From contig JAFYIF010000146.1 in NCBI GenBank assembly GCA_017538775.1, positions 1 to 5,971 on the forward strand: DNA of 5,971 nucleotides, given 5' to 3'. The stretch comes from Oscillospiraceae bacterium (lineage in GTDB: Bacteria > Bacillota > Clostridia > Oscillospirales > Oscillospiraceae). Shown here piece after piece: positions 1-5,415 of the stretch. The position numbers and the translations under genes were made by a program. The notes beneath the pieces were generated by a model, which worked only from the letters and a program-made list of their open reading frames with translations, had not been told where the DNA came from and made no database searches. Positions within the stretch are counted from its first letter, which is position 1. Each line of letters starts with the position of its first letter.

Positions 1-135
1 ATCTTCCTCCGGGGCCTGAGCGCCTATTGCCGGGACTGCGCCCCGCCGCCGGGCACGGTGGTCATGGGCTTCGGCGGCCTGCGGGACGCAAAGATCGAAG
101 AGGCGGCCCGCCGCCTGCACGCGGCCTGGGGCTGA
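1..135 (+). CDS. C-terminal end of a probable MocR/PdxR-family PLP-dependent aminotransferase-like protein (5' truncated)
   Basis: An open frame enters from the left edge in frame 1 and ends at TGA 133-135, leaving 44 residues. The segment VVMGFGGLRDAKIEEAARRL resembles the last strand and helix of fold-type I aminotransferase domains in MocR/PdxR regulators (GntR DNA-binding domain fused to an aminotransferase-like domain), which typically end in a pattern like 'LLGFagLseeeIeeGvrrLa'. The assignment rests on this short tail only. The PLP lysine and any DNA-binding domain would lie outside the window, so a stand-alone class I/II aminotransferase is equally possible. The gene converges on the minus-strand methyltransferase with 3 bp between the two stop codons, so no separate terminator fits in the gap. 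Confidence 0.5.
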   Translation: MFLRGLSAYCRDCAPPPGTVVMGFGGLRDAKIEEAARRLHAAWG

Positions 136-138
136 GCC

Positions 139-810
139 TCACCAGATCCCCGGCAGCACCTTGTATTTCACCCGCTCCCGATACTCCGCATAGCCCGGCA
201 GCCCGTCGCACAGCACCCGTTCCTCATTGTCCATGCGCTTGCCGATGATCGGCAGATAGGCCAGCATCACGGCCAGGGAGGGCAGGGAGCCCAGCACCAG
301 CGGCATGGCCAGGAACAGCAGCAGCGTGGCGGCGTACATCGGGTGCCGCACCAGCCCATACAGCCCGCTGTCGATGAGCCGCTGTCCCTCCTGCACCTCC
401 ACGGTCCGGGAGAGATATTCGTTCTCCCGCAGCACCTCCGCGTAGAGCAGATAGCCCAGCAGAAACACCCCGGCGGCGGCATAGCGCAGCCAGTCCGGCA
501 GGGGCAGCCAGCCGAAGCGGAAGTTCAGCCCGGCCAGCACGAAAGCCGCCAGGAACATCAGAGCGCTCCAGGCCAGCACCCGCCGCTGCTCCGGCTCCGG
601 CTCCCGGGCGTTCAGCCGCCGCCGCAGCAGCTCCGGCCTGTGTCCAAGCAGCACCAGCCCGGCGGGCAGCATCGGCCCGAACAAAACCGCCAGCAGCAGC
701 CAGCCGCCCGGATAGCGGAGCGTCCCCGCCGGGAGAAACAGCAGCAGCCCCACCAGCAAAAGCCCCAGCAGATATTTTGTGATCGCCTGGAAAAACAGCT
801 TCCAGTCCAT
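139..810 (-). CDS. Isoprenylcysteine carboxyl methyltransferase (ICMT/PEMT-like) family integral membrane protein
   Basis: A 223-residue integral membrane protein of the ICMT/phospholipid methyltransferase-like superfamily, which uses S-adenosylmethionine at the membrane. Hydrophobic segments lie at about 13-29, 36-55, 79-95, 109-124 and 160-188. The family signature is in the C-terminal half: EGQRLIDSGLYGLVRHPMYA (residues 141-160) with the RHPMY core (155-159), then the amphipathic end with NEE (195-197), PGYAEYRERV (205-214) and a short tail. I chose the ATG at 808-810 because AAGGGGG (818-824) sits 7 bases upstream. An in-frame upstream ATG at 880-882 would add 24 non-hydrophobic residues and lacks such a site. 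Bacteria generally lack prenylated CaaX proteins, so the substrate is unknown and the family name should not be read as function. The gene diverges from ruvC. Confidence 0.85.
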   Translation of the reverse strand: MDWKLFFQAITKYLLGLLLVGLLLFLPAGTLRYPGGWLLLAVLFGPMLPAGLVLLGHRPELLRRRLNAREPEPEQRRVLAWSALMFLAAFVLAGLNFRFGWLPLPDWLRYAAAGVFLLGYLLYAEVLRENEYLSRTVEVQEGQRLIDSGLYGLVRHPMYAATLLLFLAMPLVLGSLPSLAVMLAYLPIIGKRMDNEERVLCDGLPGYAEYRERVKYKVLPGIW

Positions 811-817
811 GGAAAAG

Positions 818-824
818 CCCCCTT
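818..824 (-). promoter_or_regulatory. Ribosome binding site of the ICMT-like gene
   Basis: On the minus strand this reads AAGGGGG, 7 bases before the ATG at 810. It decides the start codon against the upstream in-frame ATG at 882. Confidence 0.6.
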
Positions 825-843
825 TTTGCTCATTTCTGCCCTC

Positions 844-872
844 AGCATAGCATGGCCCGGACAGGCTTGCAA
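844..872 (-). promoter_or_regulatory. Predicted sigma-A promoter for the ICMT-like gene
   Basis: On the minus strand TTGCAA (867-872) and TATGCT (844-849) are separated by exactly 17 bp; each matches 4 of 6 consensus bases. The predicted start near 837 gives a leader of about 27 nt that contains the Shine-Dalgarno site. This is a moderate match found by eye. Confidence 0.45.
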
Positions 873-889
873 GACCTTCCAATCCAAGC

Positions 890-918
890 TTGTCAGAACG
901 CGCACTGTGTGATATAAT
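890..918 (+). promoter_or_regulatory. Predicted extended -10 sigma-A promoter for ruvCAB
   Basis: TTGTCA (890-895) and a perfect TATAAT (913-918) are separated by 17 bp, with an extended -10 TG at 910-911. The predicted start near 925 gives a leader of about 25 nt to the ruvC ATG at 950. The predicted ruv -35 and the ICMT-side -35 are only 17 bp apart (873-889), so the two divergent promoters probably share this region. No GAAC-N4-GTTC LexA operator of the Firmicute type is visible here. Confidence 0.75.
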
Positions 919-949
919 ACCCGGAAACCAACAGAGACGTGAGGCGGAT

Positions 950-1465
950 ATGCGAATCCTGGGAATCGACCCCGGCGTGGCTACGGTGGGCTTCGGGCTG
1001 CTGGACGCGGAGGGCGGCGCGCTGCGCTATGTGAGCTGCGGGGCCATTCACACCCCGGCCCACACGCCCCTGAGCGCCCGGCTGGACCAGATCTACAGCG
1101 ATCTGGAGGAACTGATCGGGGCCTTCCGGCCCGATGTCCTCAGCATCGAGGAACTTTTTTTCAAAAACAACATCACCACGGGCATCCCGGTGGCCCAGGG
1201 GCGAGGCGTGATTTTGCTCTGCGCCCACCGCCACGGCATCCCGATCTATGAGTACAAACCGGCCCAGGTGAAGCAGTCCGTGGTGGGCTACGGCAAGGCG
1301 GACAAGCGGCAGGTCATCGACATGGTGCGCCGCATCCTGAACATGCCCTCGCCCCCCCGCCCGGACGACGCGGCGGACGCGGTGGCCGTGGCCATCTGCC
1401 ATGCGCGCAGCGCCACCAGTCTGCTGGCGCGGCAGGGAGGAGACAGCGGATGTTCTATTATATAA
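950..1465 (+). CDS. ruvC: Crossover junction endodeoxyribonuclease RuvC
   Basis: Holliday-junction resolvase, 171 residues, close to the usual family length. It acts as a dimer that nicks two opposing strands of a four-way junction held by RuvA and RuvB. The start MRILGIDPG carries the first catalytic acid (D7). The second lies in LSIEELFF (E67), followed by FKNN (70-73) and the QGRGVILL helix (83-90). The last two metal ligands are in the PDDAADA motif (D140, D143), so the full D-E-D-D set is present. The ATG at 950 is preceded by GAGGCGG (941-947); an in-frame upstream start near 890 lies on the promoter itself and can be discarded. The 3' end overlaps ruvA by 16 bp, pointing to translational coupling. 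Clostridia commonly keep RuvC, whereas Bacillus uses RecU instead. Confidence 0.97.
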   Translation: MRILGIDPGVATVGFGLLDAEGGALRYVSCGAIHTPAHTPLSARLDQIYSDLEELIGAFRPDVLSIEELFFKNNITTGIPVAQGRGVILLCAHRHGIPIYEYKPAQVKQSVVGYGKADKRQVIDMVRRILNMPSPPRPDDAADAVAVAICHARSATSLLARQGGDSGCSII

Positions 1466-2049
1466 ATGGTACGGTGGAGGAACTGCTGCCCAATCTGGCG
1501 GTGCTGGACTGCGGCGGCGTGGGCTTCCAGCTCAACGCCTCCGCCAACACCCTCTCCCAGCTGAAAAAGGGCGAGCGGGCAAAGCTCTACACCTACGTCC
1601 ACATCCGGGAGGATCTCTTCGAGATCTACGGCTTTTCCGGCCTGAACGAAAAGCGATTGTTCGAGCAGCTTCTGGGCGTCTCCGGCGTGGGTCCCCGGGC
1701 GGCGCTGAGCATCCTCTCCACCGGCAGCCCGGAGTCCCTGGTGCTGGCCATCGTCTCCGGGGACGAGAAGGCCCTGACGGCGGCGGCGGGCGTGGGGAAG
1801 AAGATCGCCCAGCGGGTGATATTGGAACTCAAAGACAAAATGGCCCGGGAGACCGAGCGCATCAGCTTCTCCGGCGCGCCCAGTCCCGCCCCGGTCTCCG
1901 GGGACGGCAAGCGCCGGGACGCCGCCGCGGCCCTGGCCGTGCTGGGCTACAGCAGCGCCGAGATCGCCGGGGCGCTGAAGGGCGTCGATCTGGAGGCCCT
2001 GAGCCTGGAGGACGCCATCCGGGCGGCGCTGAAACAGATGATGAAGTGA
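1450..2049 (+). CDS. ruvA: Holliday junction branch migration protein RuvA
   Basis: The DNA-binding subunit of the RuvAB branch-migration complex, which forms a tetramer clamped on the four-way junction. The protein has 199 residues, typical for the family. Domain I is an N-terminal OB fold (about 1-62, [11 protein letters not shown] to [12 protein letters not shown]), with the acidic pin E54-D55 that separates strands at the crossover. Domain II has two helix-hairpin-helix motifs, VSGVGPRAA (77-85) and [12 protein letters not shown] (112-123). A Pro/Ser/Gly-rich flexible linker (about 138-155) leads to domain III (156-199), the part that contacts RuvB ([12 protein letters not shown]). The start is fixed by GGGAGGAG (1435-1442) 7 bases upstream, inside ruvC. 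The gap to ruvB is 10 bp and the ruvB ribosome site overlaps the ruvA stop codon. Confidence 0.97.
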   Translation: MFYYINGTVEELLPNLAVLDCGGVGFQLNASANTLSQLKKGERAKLYTYVHIREDLFEIYGFSGLNEKRLFEQLLGVSGVGPRAALSILSTGSPESLVLAIVSGDEKALTAAAGVGKKIAQRVILELKDKMARETERISFSGAPSPAPVSGDGKRRDAAAALAVLGYSSAEIAGALKGVDLEALSLEDAIRAALKQMMK

Positions 2050-2059
2050 GGAGCAGCCC

Positions 2060-3100
<1,041 letters not shown>

Positions 3101-3145
3101 GCCGAGGGACTTCCGGGTTCGTTTTGATTTTAACTATTTTTTCTC

Positions 3146-3174
3146 TTGACATTCATGTATGACGTGGATATAAT
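3146..3174 (+). promoter_or_regulatory. Consensus sigma-A promoter for the SigH-like sigma factor gene
   Basis: A perfect TTGACA (3146-3151), 17-bp spacer and perfect TATAAT (3169-3174). The 25 bases upstream of the -35 (3121-3145) are almost all A/T, with several T-runs, and could act as an UP element; the rest of the window is strongly GC-rich. The predicted start is near 3181. That leaves only about 8 nt before the TTG at 3189 but about 23 nt before the TTG at 3204, which supports the later start codon for the gene. Confidence 0.88.
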
Positions 3175-3203
3175 GCAAAAAAGAGAGATTGGAGATTGTT
3201 TTC

Positions 3204-3818
3204 TTGACCGACTATTCCGCGCTGACTGACGATGCGCTGCTCCAACGCGCCCGGGACGGGGACGAGCAGGCCGGCGACGCGCTGATTTTGCGCTACGGCA
3301 AGGTGGTCCGAAGCTGTATGCGCCCCTATTTTCTGGCGGGCGGCGACAGCGAGGACCTGTTGCAGGAGGGCATGATCGGTTTGCTCTCCGCCATGCGGGA
3401 GTATGACCCCCGGGGCGGCGCGTCCTTCCAGACCTACGCCGCGCTGTGCATCCGCCGCCGCATCATCAGCGCCGCAAAATCCGCTTCCCGCCTCAAACAC
3501 TCCCCCCTGAACGATTGCATTTCCTTGGAAGAAGTCCTCTCCGATGAAAAGCAAAGCCTTTCCCGCCGGACGGGGCAGCGGTTCGACCGCTCCCCCGAGG
3601 ATCAGGTGCTTGCCAGAGAACACGAAACCGACGTGCTTTCCGCCTATGTGCGGTATTTGTCCGAGTTTGAAACCGAGATCCTGGAGCATTTTTTGAGCGG
3701 AGAATCCTATCAGTCCATCGCGGCCCACTGCGGCTGCTCCCGGAAATCGGTGGACAACGCCGTGCAGCGCATCCGAAAGAAGCTGGCGCGACACCTTTCC
3801 CCAGGCGACTTCAGCTGA
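3204..3818 (+). CDS. SigH-like RNA polymerase sigma factor (sigma-70 family, sporulation/stationary-phase type)
   Basis: A 204-residue sigma factor that directs RNA polymerase to alternative promoters. Region 2 spans about 23-100: YFLAGGDSEDLLQEGMIGLL (42-61) is the core-binding and -10 segment, then SFQTYAALCIRRRIISA (74-90) and SRLKHSPLN (95-103). The order and wording closely follow Bacillus SigH (YFLIGADREDIVQEGMIGL, SFKAFAELCITRQIITA, RQKHIPLN). A variable linker (about 104-140) leads to region 4 (about 145-197) with the helix-turn-helix ESYQSIAAHCGCSRKSVDNA (167-186). No ATG fits. I prefer TTG 3204, with GGAGA (3191-3195) 8 bases upstream; TTG 3189 is in frame but lies too close to the predicted transcript start. 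The protein is diverged at positions usually conserved in SigH and is not beside secE/nusG as in Bacillus, so it may be a paralogue; I leave the symbol blank. Confidence 0.85.
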   Translation: MTDYSALTDDALLQRARDGDEQAGDALILRYGKVVRSCMRPYFLAGGDSEDLLQEGMIGLLSAMREYDPRGGASFQTYAALCIRRRIISAAKSASRLKHSPLNDCISLEEVLSDEKQSLSRRTGQRFDRSPEDQVLAREHETDVLSAYVRYLSEFETEILEHFLSGESYQSIAAHCGCSRKSVDNAVQRIRKKLARHLSPGDFS

Positions 3819-3832
3819 CAGGCTGACGCAAA

Positions 3833-3838
3833 TATAAT
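3833..3838 (+). promoter_or_regulatory. Possible -10 element upstream of the zinc-ribbon gene
   Basis: A perfect TATAAT lies in the short gap after the sigma factor stop codon. The best -35 at 17 bp is TTCAGC (3810-3815), which is weak, and there is no extended -10 TG. If used, transcription would start near 3845, 32 nt before the ATG at 3877. The zinc-ribbon gene could equally be read from the upstream consensus promoter. Confidence 0.4.
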
Positions 3839-3876
3839 TACGCCCCAAAGGCAAGATCAAAAGAGAGGATCCAGAC

Positions 3877-4155
3877 ATGTACCAAGACAAGACCTTAGTT
3901 TGCAAAGAGTGTGGCAAGGAGTTCGTCTTCACCGCCGGTGAGCAGGAGTTCTACGCGGAGCGCGGCTTCCAGAATGAGCCCCAGCGCTGCAAGTCCTGCC
4001 GCGACGCCCGCAAGGCTGCCGCCCGCGGCCCCCGGGAGTTCTTCACTGCCACCTGCGCTGCCTGCGGCGGAGAGGCCAGAGTGCCCTTCCAGCCCAGAGA
4101 CGACCGTCCCGTGTACTGCAGCGATTGCTTTGCAAAGATGAAGGAAGCCCAGTAA
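3877..4155 (+). CDS. Small double zinc-ribbon protein (probable zinc-ribbon domain plus CxxC-x17-CxxC domain)
   Basis: A 92-residue soluble protein with eight cysteines in four CxxC pairs. The first ribbon has CKEC (9-12) and CKSC (38-41), 25 residues apart; the part between them, with GEQEFYAERGF, matches the 'probable zinc-ribbon' family common in Firmicutes. The second has CAAC (60-63) and CSDC (81-84) separated by exactly 17 residues, the spacing that defines the CxxC-x17-CxxC domain. Each ribbon should bind one zinc. A basic Ala/Arg linker (42-53) joins them. The start ATG follows GAGAGGA (3863-3869) by 7 bases. The cellular role of this family is not established; nucleic-acid or protein binding is a guess from fold type. 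It lies 58 bp after the sigma factor gene, possibly co-transcribed with it, and is closed by a strong terminator. Confidence 0.85.
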   Translation: MYQDKTLVCKECGKEFVFTAGEQEFYAERGFQNEPQRCKSCRDARKAAARGPREFFTATCAACGGEARVPFQPRDDRPVYCSDCFAKMKEAQ

Positions 4156-4173
4156 TTCTGCGGCACAGACTTG

Positions 4174-4212
4174 CAAAGAAAAATCCGGCCCGTTGCGCCG
4201 GGTTTTTCTTTG
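4174..4212. terminator. Strong, symmetrical (possibly bidirectional) Rho-independent terminator
   Basis: A 16-bp stem (4174-4189 with 4197-4212, one T-G wobble at 4184/4202) encloses the 7-base loop 4190-4196. The core is CCGGC/GCCGG; it is flanked by AAAGAAAAA on the left and TTTTTCTTT on the right, so either strand ends in a U-rich tract. It starts 18 bp after the zinc-ribbon stop codon and should end that transcript. Confidence 0.9.
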
Positions 4213-4223
4213 TTGACCGAGAT

Positions 4224-4230
4224 AGGAGGA
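4224..4230 (+). promoter_or_regulatory. Strong ribosome binding site of the DUF1858 gene
   Basis: AGGAGGA, nearly the full anti-Shine-Dalgarno complement, lies 7 bases before the ATG at 4238. It is the strongest ribosome site in the window and implies efficient translation once the message is made. Confidence 0.75.
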
Positions 4231-4237
4231 ATTCCAT

Positions 4238-4447
4238 ATGTTTCAGGTTGCGAAAGACACGATCATTGCCGAAGTGATGATGAACGCCCCCGAGTCCGCC
4301 CCCATGTTCCAGGCCATCGGGATGCACTGCCTGGGCTGCGCCATGGCCACGGGTGAGACCGTCGAGCAGGCCTGCCTGGTCCACGGCGTGGACCCGGACG
4401 CCTTCCTGGAGAAGCTGAACAGCTTCCTGGCGGCGGGGAAGAACTGA
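4238..4447 (+). CDS. DUF1858 / hybrid-cluster-protein-associated redox disulfide domain protein
   Basis: A 69-residue soluble protein made of a single domain. The hallmark is GMHCLGC (residues 28-34), a CxxC pair at the start of a helix, followed by the usual acidic 'ETVEQACLVHGVD' segment and a C-terminal LEKLNSFL helix. This is the DUF1858 fold, also known as the hybrid-cluster-protein-associated redox disulfide domain. The family is widespread in anaerobes and is sometimes fused or adjacent to hybrid cluster protein genes. No such partner is visible here, so a thiol redox or metal-binding role is inferred from the motif only. The length is normal for stand-alone members. It lies just downstream of a strong terminator, and I see no good promoter between that terminator and its start codon. 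Confidence 0.88.
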   Translation: MFQVAKDTIIAEVMMNAPESAPMFQAIGMHCLGCAMATGETVEQACLVHGVDPDAFLEKLNSFLAAGKN

Positions 4448-4465
4448 CAGCAGACTGTCGTCCGC

Positions 4466-4503
4466 TGTCATTGCGAACCAGTCCGCAGACCGGTGTGGCA
4501 ATC
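4466..4503 (+). repeat. Palindromic repeat unit 1
   Basis: A 38-bp unit. Inner hairpin CCAGTC / CGCA loop / GACCGG (one A-C mismatch) within an outer ATTGC/GCAAT stem. Confidence 0.85.
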
Positions 4504-4515
4504 TCCCGGTTCTCC

Positions 4516-4553
4516 TGTCATTGCGAACCGGTCCGCAGACTGGTGTGGCAATC
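4516..4553 (+). repeat. Palindromic repeat unit 2
   Basis: A 38-bp unit starting exactly 50 bp after unit 1. Inner hairpin CCGGTC / CGCA loop / GACTGG, with a G-T wobble at the position that is mismatched in unit 1. Confidence 0.85.
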
Positions 4554-4565
4554 GCTCAGTTCACC

Positions 4566-4605
4566 TGTCATTGCGAACCAGTGCCGCAGCACTGGTGTGG
4601 CAATC
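4566..4605 (+). repeat. Palindromic repeat unit 3
   Basis: A 40-bp unit starting exactly 50 bp after unit 2. Its inner hairpin is perfect: CCAGTGC / CGCA loop / GCACTGG. It is two bases longer than units 1 and 2 because one G on the left arm and one C on the right arm add a single extra base pair. Confidence 0.85.
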
Positions 4606-4676
4606 CCCCGGTCCGACGCAGCCGCTCCGACCTGCGCCCATGCGTCGTCGGTCCGGCAGTTGCGGAGACCCGGGGG

Positions 4677-4709
4677 GATTGCCACGTCGCTGCGCTCCTC
4701 GCAATGACA
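4677..4709 (-). repeat. Inverted palindromic repeat unit 4
   Basis: On the minus strand this reads TGTCATTGCGA, a different core (GGAGCGCAGCGACG), then TGGCAATC. The core differs from that of units 1-3 and looks like a different variant of the family. It pairs with unit 3 through both ends: TGTCATTGCGA (4566-4576) with 4699-4709, and TGGCAATCCCCC (4598-4609) with 4673-4684. Confidence 0.8.
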
Positions 4710-4731
4710 GCTTTCTTTTTTGGAGTGTTCT

Positions 4732-5415
4732 ATGAGCATACAACTATCGCCGCGTCTGCGGCGCATCGCCGACTATGTGCCCCGGGGCGGCACCGTGGTG
4801 GACGTGGGCACCGATCACGCCTACATTCCCATCTGGCTGCTGCAAGAAGGCGTTTCCGAGCGCGCCTACGCCACCGACATCCGCCCCGGCCCCCTGGAGC
4901 GGGCCAGGGCGGACGCGCAGCGCCACGGCGTGGCCGACCGTCTGACGCTTTGGCTCTGCGACGGGCTGGCCCTCTGCCCGCCGGAGGCCGTGGACACGGT
5001 GATCCTGGCCGGGATGGGCGGGGAGACCATGCGCGGCATCCTGGAGCGCGCCCCCTGGGCCCTGGAGAAGCGGCTGATCTTGCAGCCCCAGACCAAGCTG
5101 CCGGAGCTGCGCCGCTGGCTGGGGGAGCGGGGCCTGGCGGTGCTGGACGCAGCCCTGGCGGACGACGCCGGGCGCATCTATCTGATCTGGCTGCTGGGCG
5201 CGGGGCAGCCGGAGCCGGAGCCGGCGGTGGACAGGGCCTTGCTGCGCAAACGGGACCCGCTGCTGCGCCCCTGGCTGGCTGAGCGCATCAAACGCGCCGG
5301 AAAGGAGCTGCGCGGCCTGGCTTCCGCCCAGTCGCCGGACGAGACGGCACTGGCGGCCCGGCGGCGGGAGCTGGAAGCGCTGAATCGGATCTATCGGGAG
5401 GTATCGCTATGGTAA
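4732..5415 (+). CDS. trmK: tRNA (adenine(22)-N(1))-methyltransferase TrmK
   Basis: A class I SAM-dependent methyltransferase that makes m1A at position 22 in the D-arm region of tRNA. The protein has 227 residues, normal for TrmK. The N-terminal Rossmann domain shows motif I VVDVGTDHA (22-30), the acidic end of strand 2 in ATDI (47-50), LCDGLA (75-80), ILAGMGGETM (91-100) and LILQPQTKLPELRRWL (115-130). The order and wording are diagnostic of the TrmK family (YqfN in Bacillus). The C-terminal part (about 160-227) is Arg/Glu/Leu-rich and helical, consistent with the family's coiled-coil domain. I chose ATG 4732 because GGAG (4722-4725) lies 6 bases upstream; an in-frame TTG at 4720 would overlap that site. 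It overlaps the NIF3 gene by 7 bp, the same pairing as trmK-yqfO in Bacillus. No promoter is visible in the repeat-filled leader. Confidence 0.95.
   Translation: MSIQLSPRLRRIADYVPRGGTVVDVGTDHAYIPIWLLQEGVSERAYATDIRPGPLERARADAQRHGVADRLTLWLCDGLALCPPEAVDTVILAGMGGETMRGILERAPWALEKRLILQPQTKLPELRRWLGERGLAVLDAALADDAGRIYLIWLLGAGQPEPEPAVDRALLRKRDPLLRPWLAERIKRAGKELRGLASAQSPDETALAARRRELEALNRIYREVSLW

Larger units (their letters stand above)
4464..4711. repeat. Palindromic repeat array (three direct units and one inverted unit) bracketed by 13-bp inverted repeats
   Basis: The 284-bp gap between the DUF1858 gene and trmK holds no credible gene and is mostly this array. Its ends are a perfect 13-bp inverted repeat, GCTGTCATTGCGA at 4464-4476 and its complement at 4699-4711. 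Units of the form TGTCATTGCGA...TGGCAATC occur at 4466, 4516 and 4566 on the plus strand and once on the minus strand (4677-4709). Similar TGTCATTGCGA/GGCAATC palindromes are scattered in many bacterial genomes, and their chance translations ('CHCEERSDVAIP', 'RGAQRRGNP') are a familiar source of false hypothetical proteins. Both such peptides are encoded here on the minus strand, so open frames across 4471-4766 are discarded. Confidence 0.9.
4566..4721 (+). terminator. Possible terminator-like structure: long imperfect hairpin followed by a T-run
   Basis: Units 3 and 4 can fold into one long imperfect hairpin (4566-4709), and the sequence that follows is CTTTCTTTTTT (4711-4721). This could end transcripts leaving the DUF1858 gene or act in the trmK leader. 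The hairpin is long, with large internal loops, so it is not a standard terminator; the T-run also abuts the trmK ribosome site. Confidence 0.35.

Noticed and set aside
897..910. Possible LexA operator upstream of ruvC.
   Set aside because: GAAC is present, but the position four bases on reads ACTG instead of GTTC, so only one half-site exists.
3101..3135. Terminator between ruvB and the sigma factor gene.
   Set aside because: There is a T-rich stretch, but the preceding bases (CCGAGGGACTTCCGGG) form only three to four pairs, too few for an intrinsic terminator.
3811..3826. TCAGC...GCTGA hairpin at the sigma factor stop codon as a terminator.
   Set aside because: The stem is only 5 bp and is not followed by a T-run.
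4224..4240. AGGAGGAATTCCATATG looks like an engineered expression cassette (EcoRI and NdeI sites after a ribosome site).
   Set aside because: The flanks are ordinary chromosomal sequence with a natural terminator and an intact native gene; the two six-base sites next to a strong Shine-Dalgarno are most simply chance.
4213..4242. Promoter TTGACC with TATGTT at 18 bp ahead of the DUF1858 gene.
   Set aside because: The -10 would overlap the start codon and transcription would begin inside the gene, so it cannot serve this ATG.
4466..4605. A short CRISPR array (three regularly spaced 38-40 bp repeats).
   Set aside because: The intervals are only 12 bp and resemble each other, the repeats are internally variable palindromes with an inverted fourth copy, and no cas gene is present. 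It is a tandem palindromic repeat.
4471..4766. Several short open frames on both strands across the repeat array (for example 4471-4707, 4493-4735 and the minus-strand 4518-4766).
   Set aside because: They are translations of the palindromic repeat, including the well-known spurious 'CHCEERSDVAIP' type of peptide; none has a ribosome site or a recognisable domain.
4521..5282. A 253-residue plus-strand frame overlapping the array and trmK.
   Set aside because: It is out of frame with trmK, its product is low-complexity Ala/Gly/Arg, and trmK is an unmistakable family match in the other frame.
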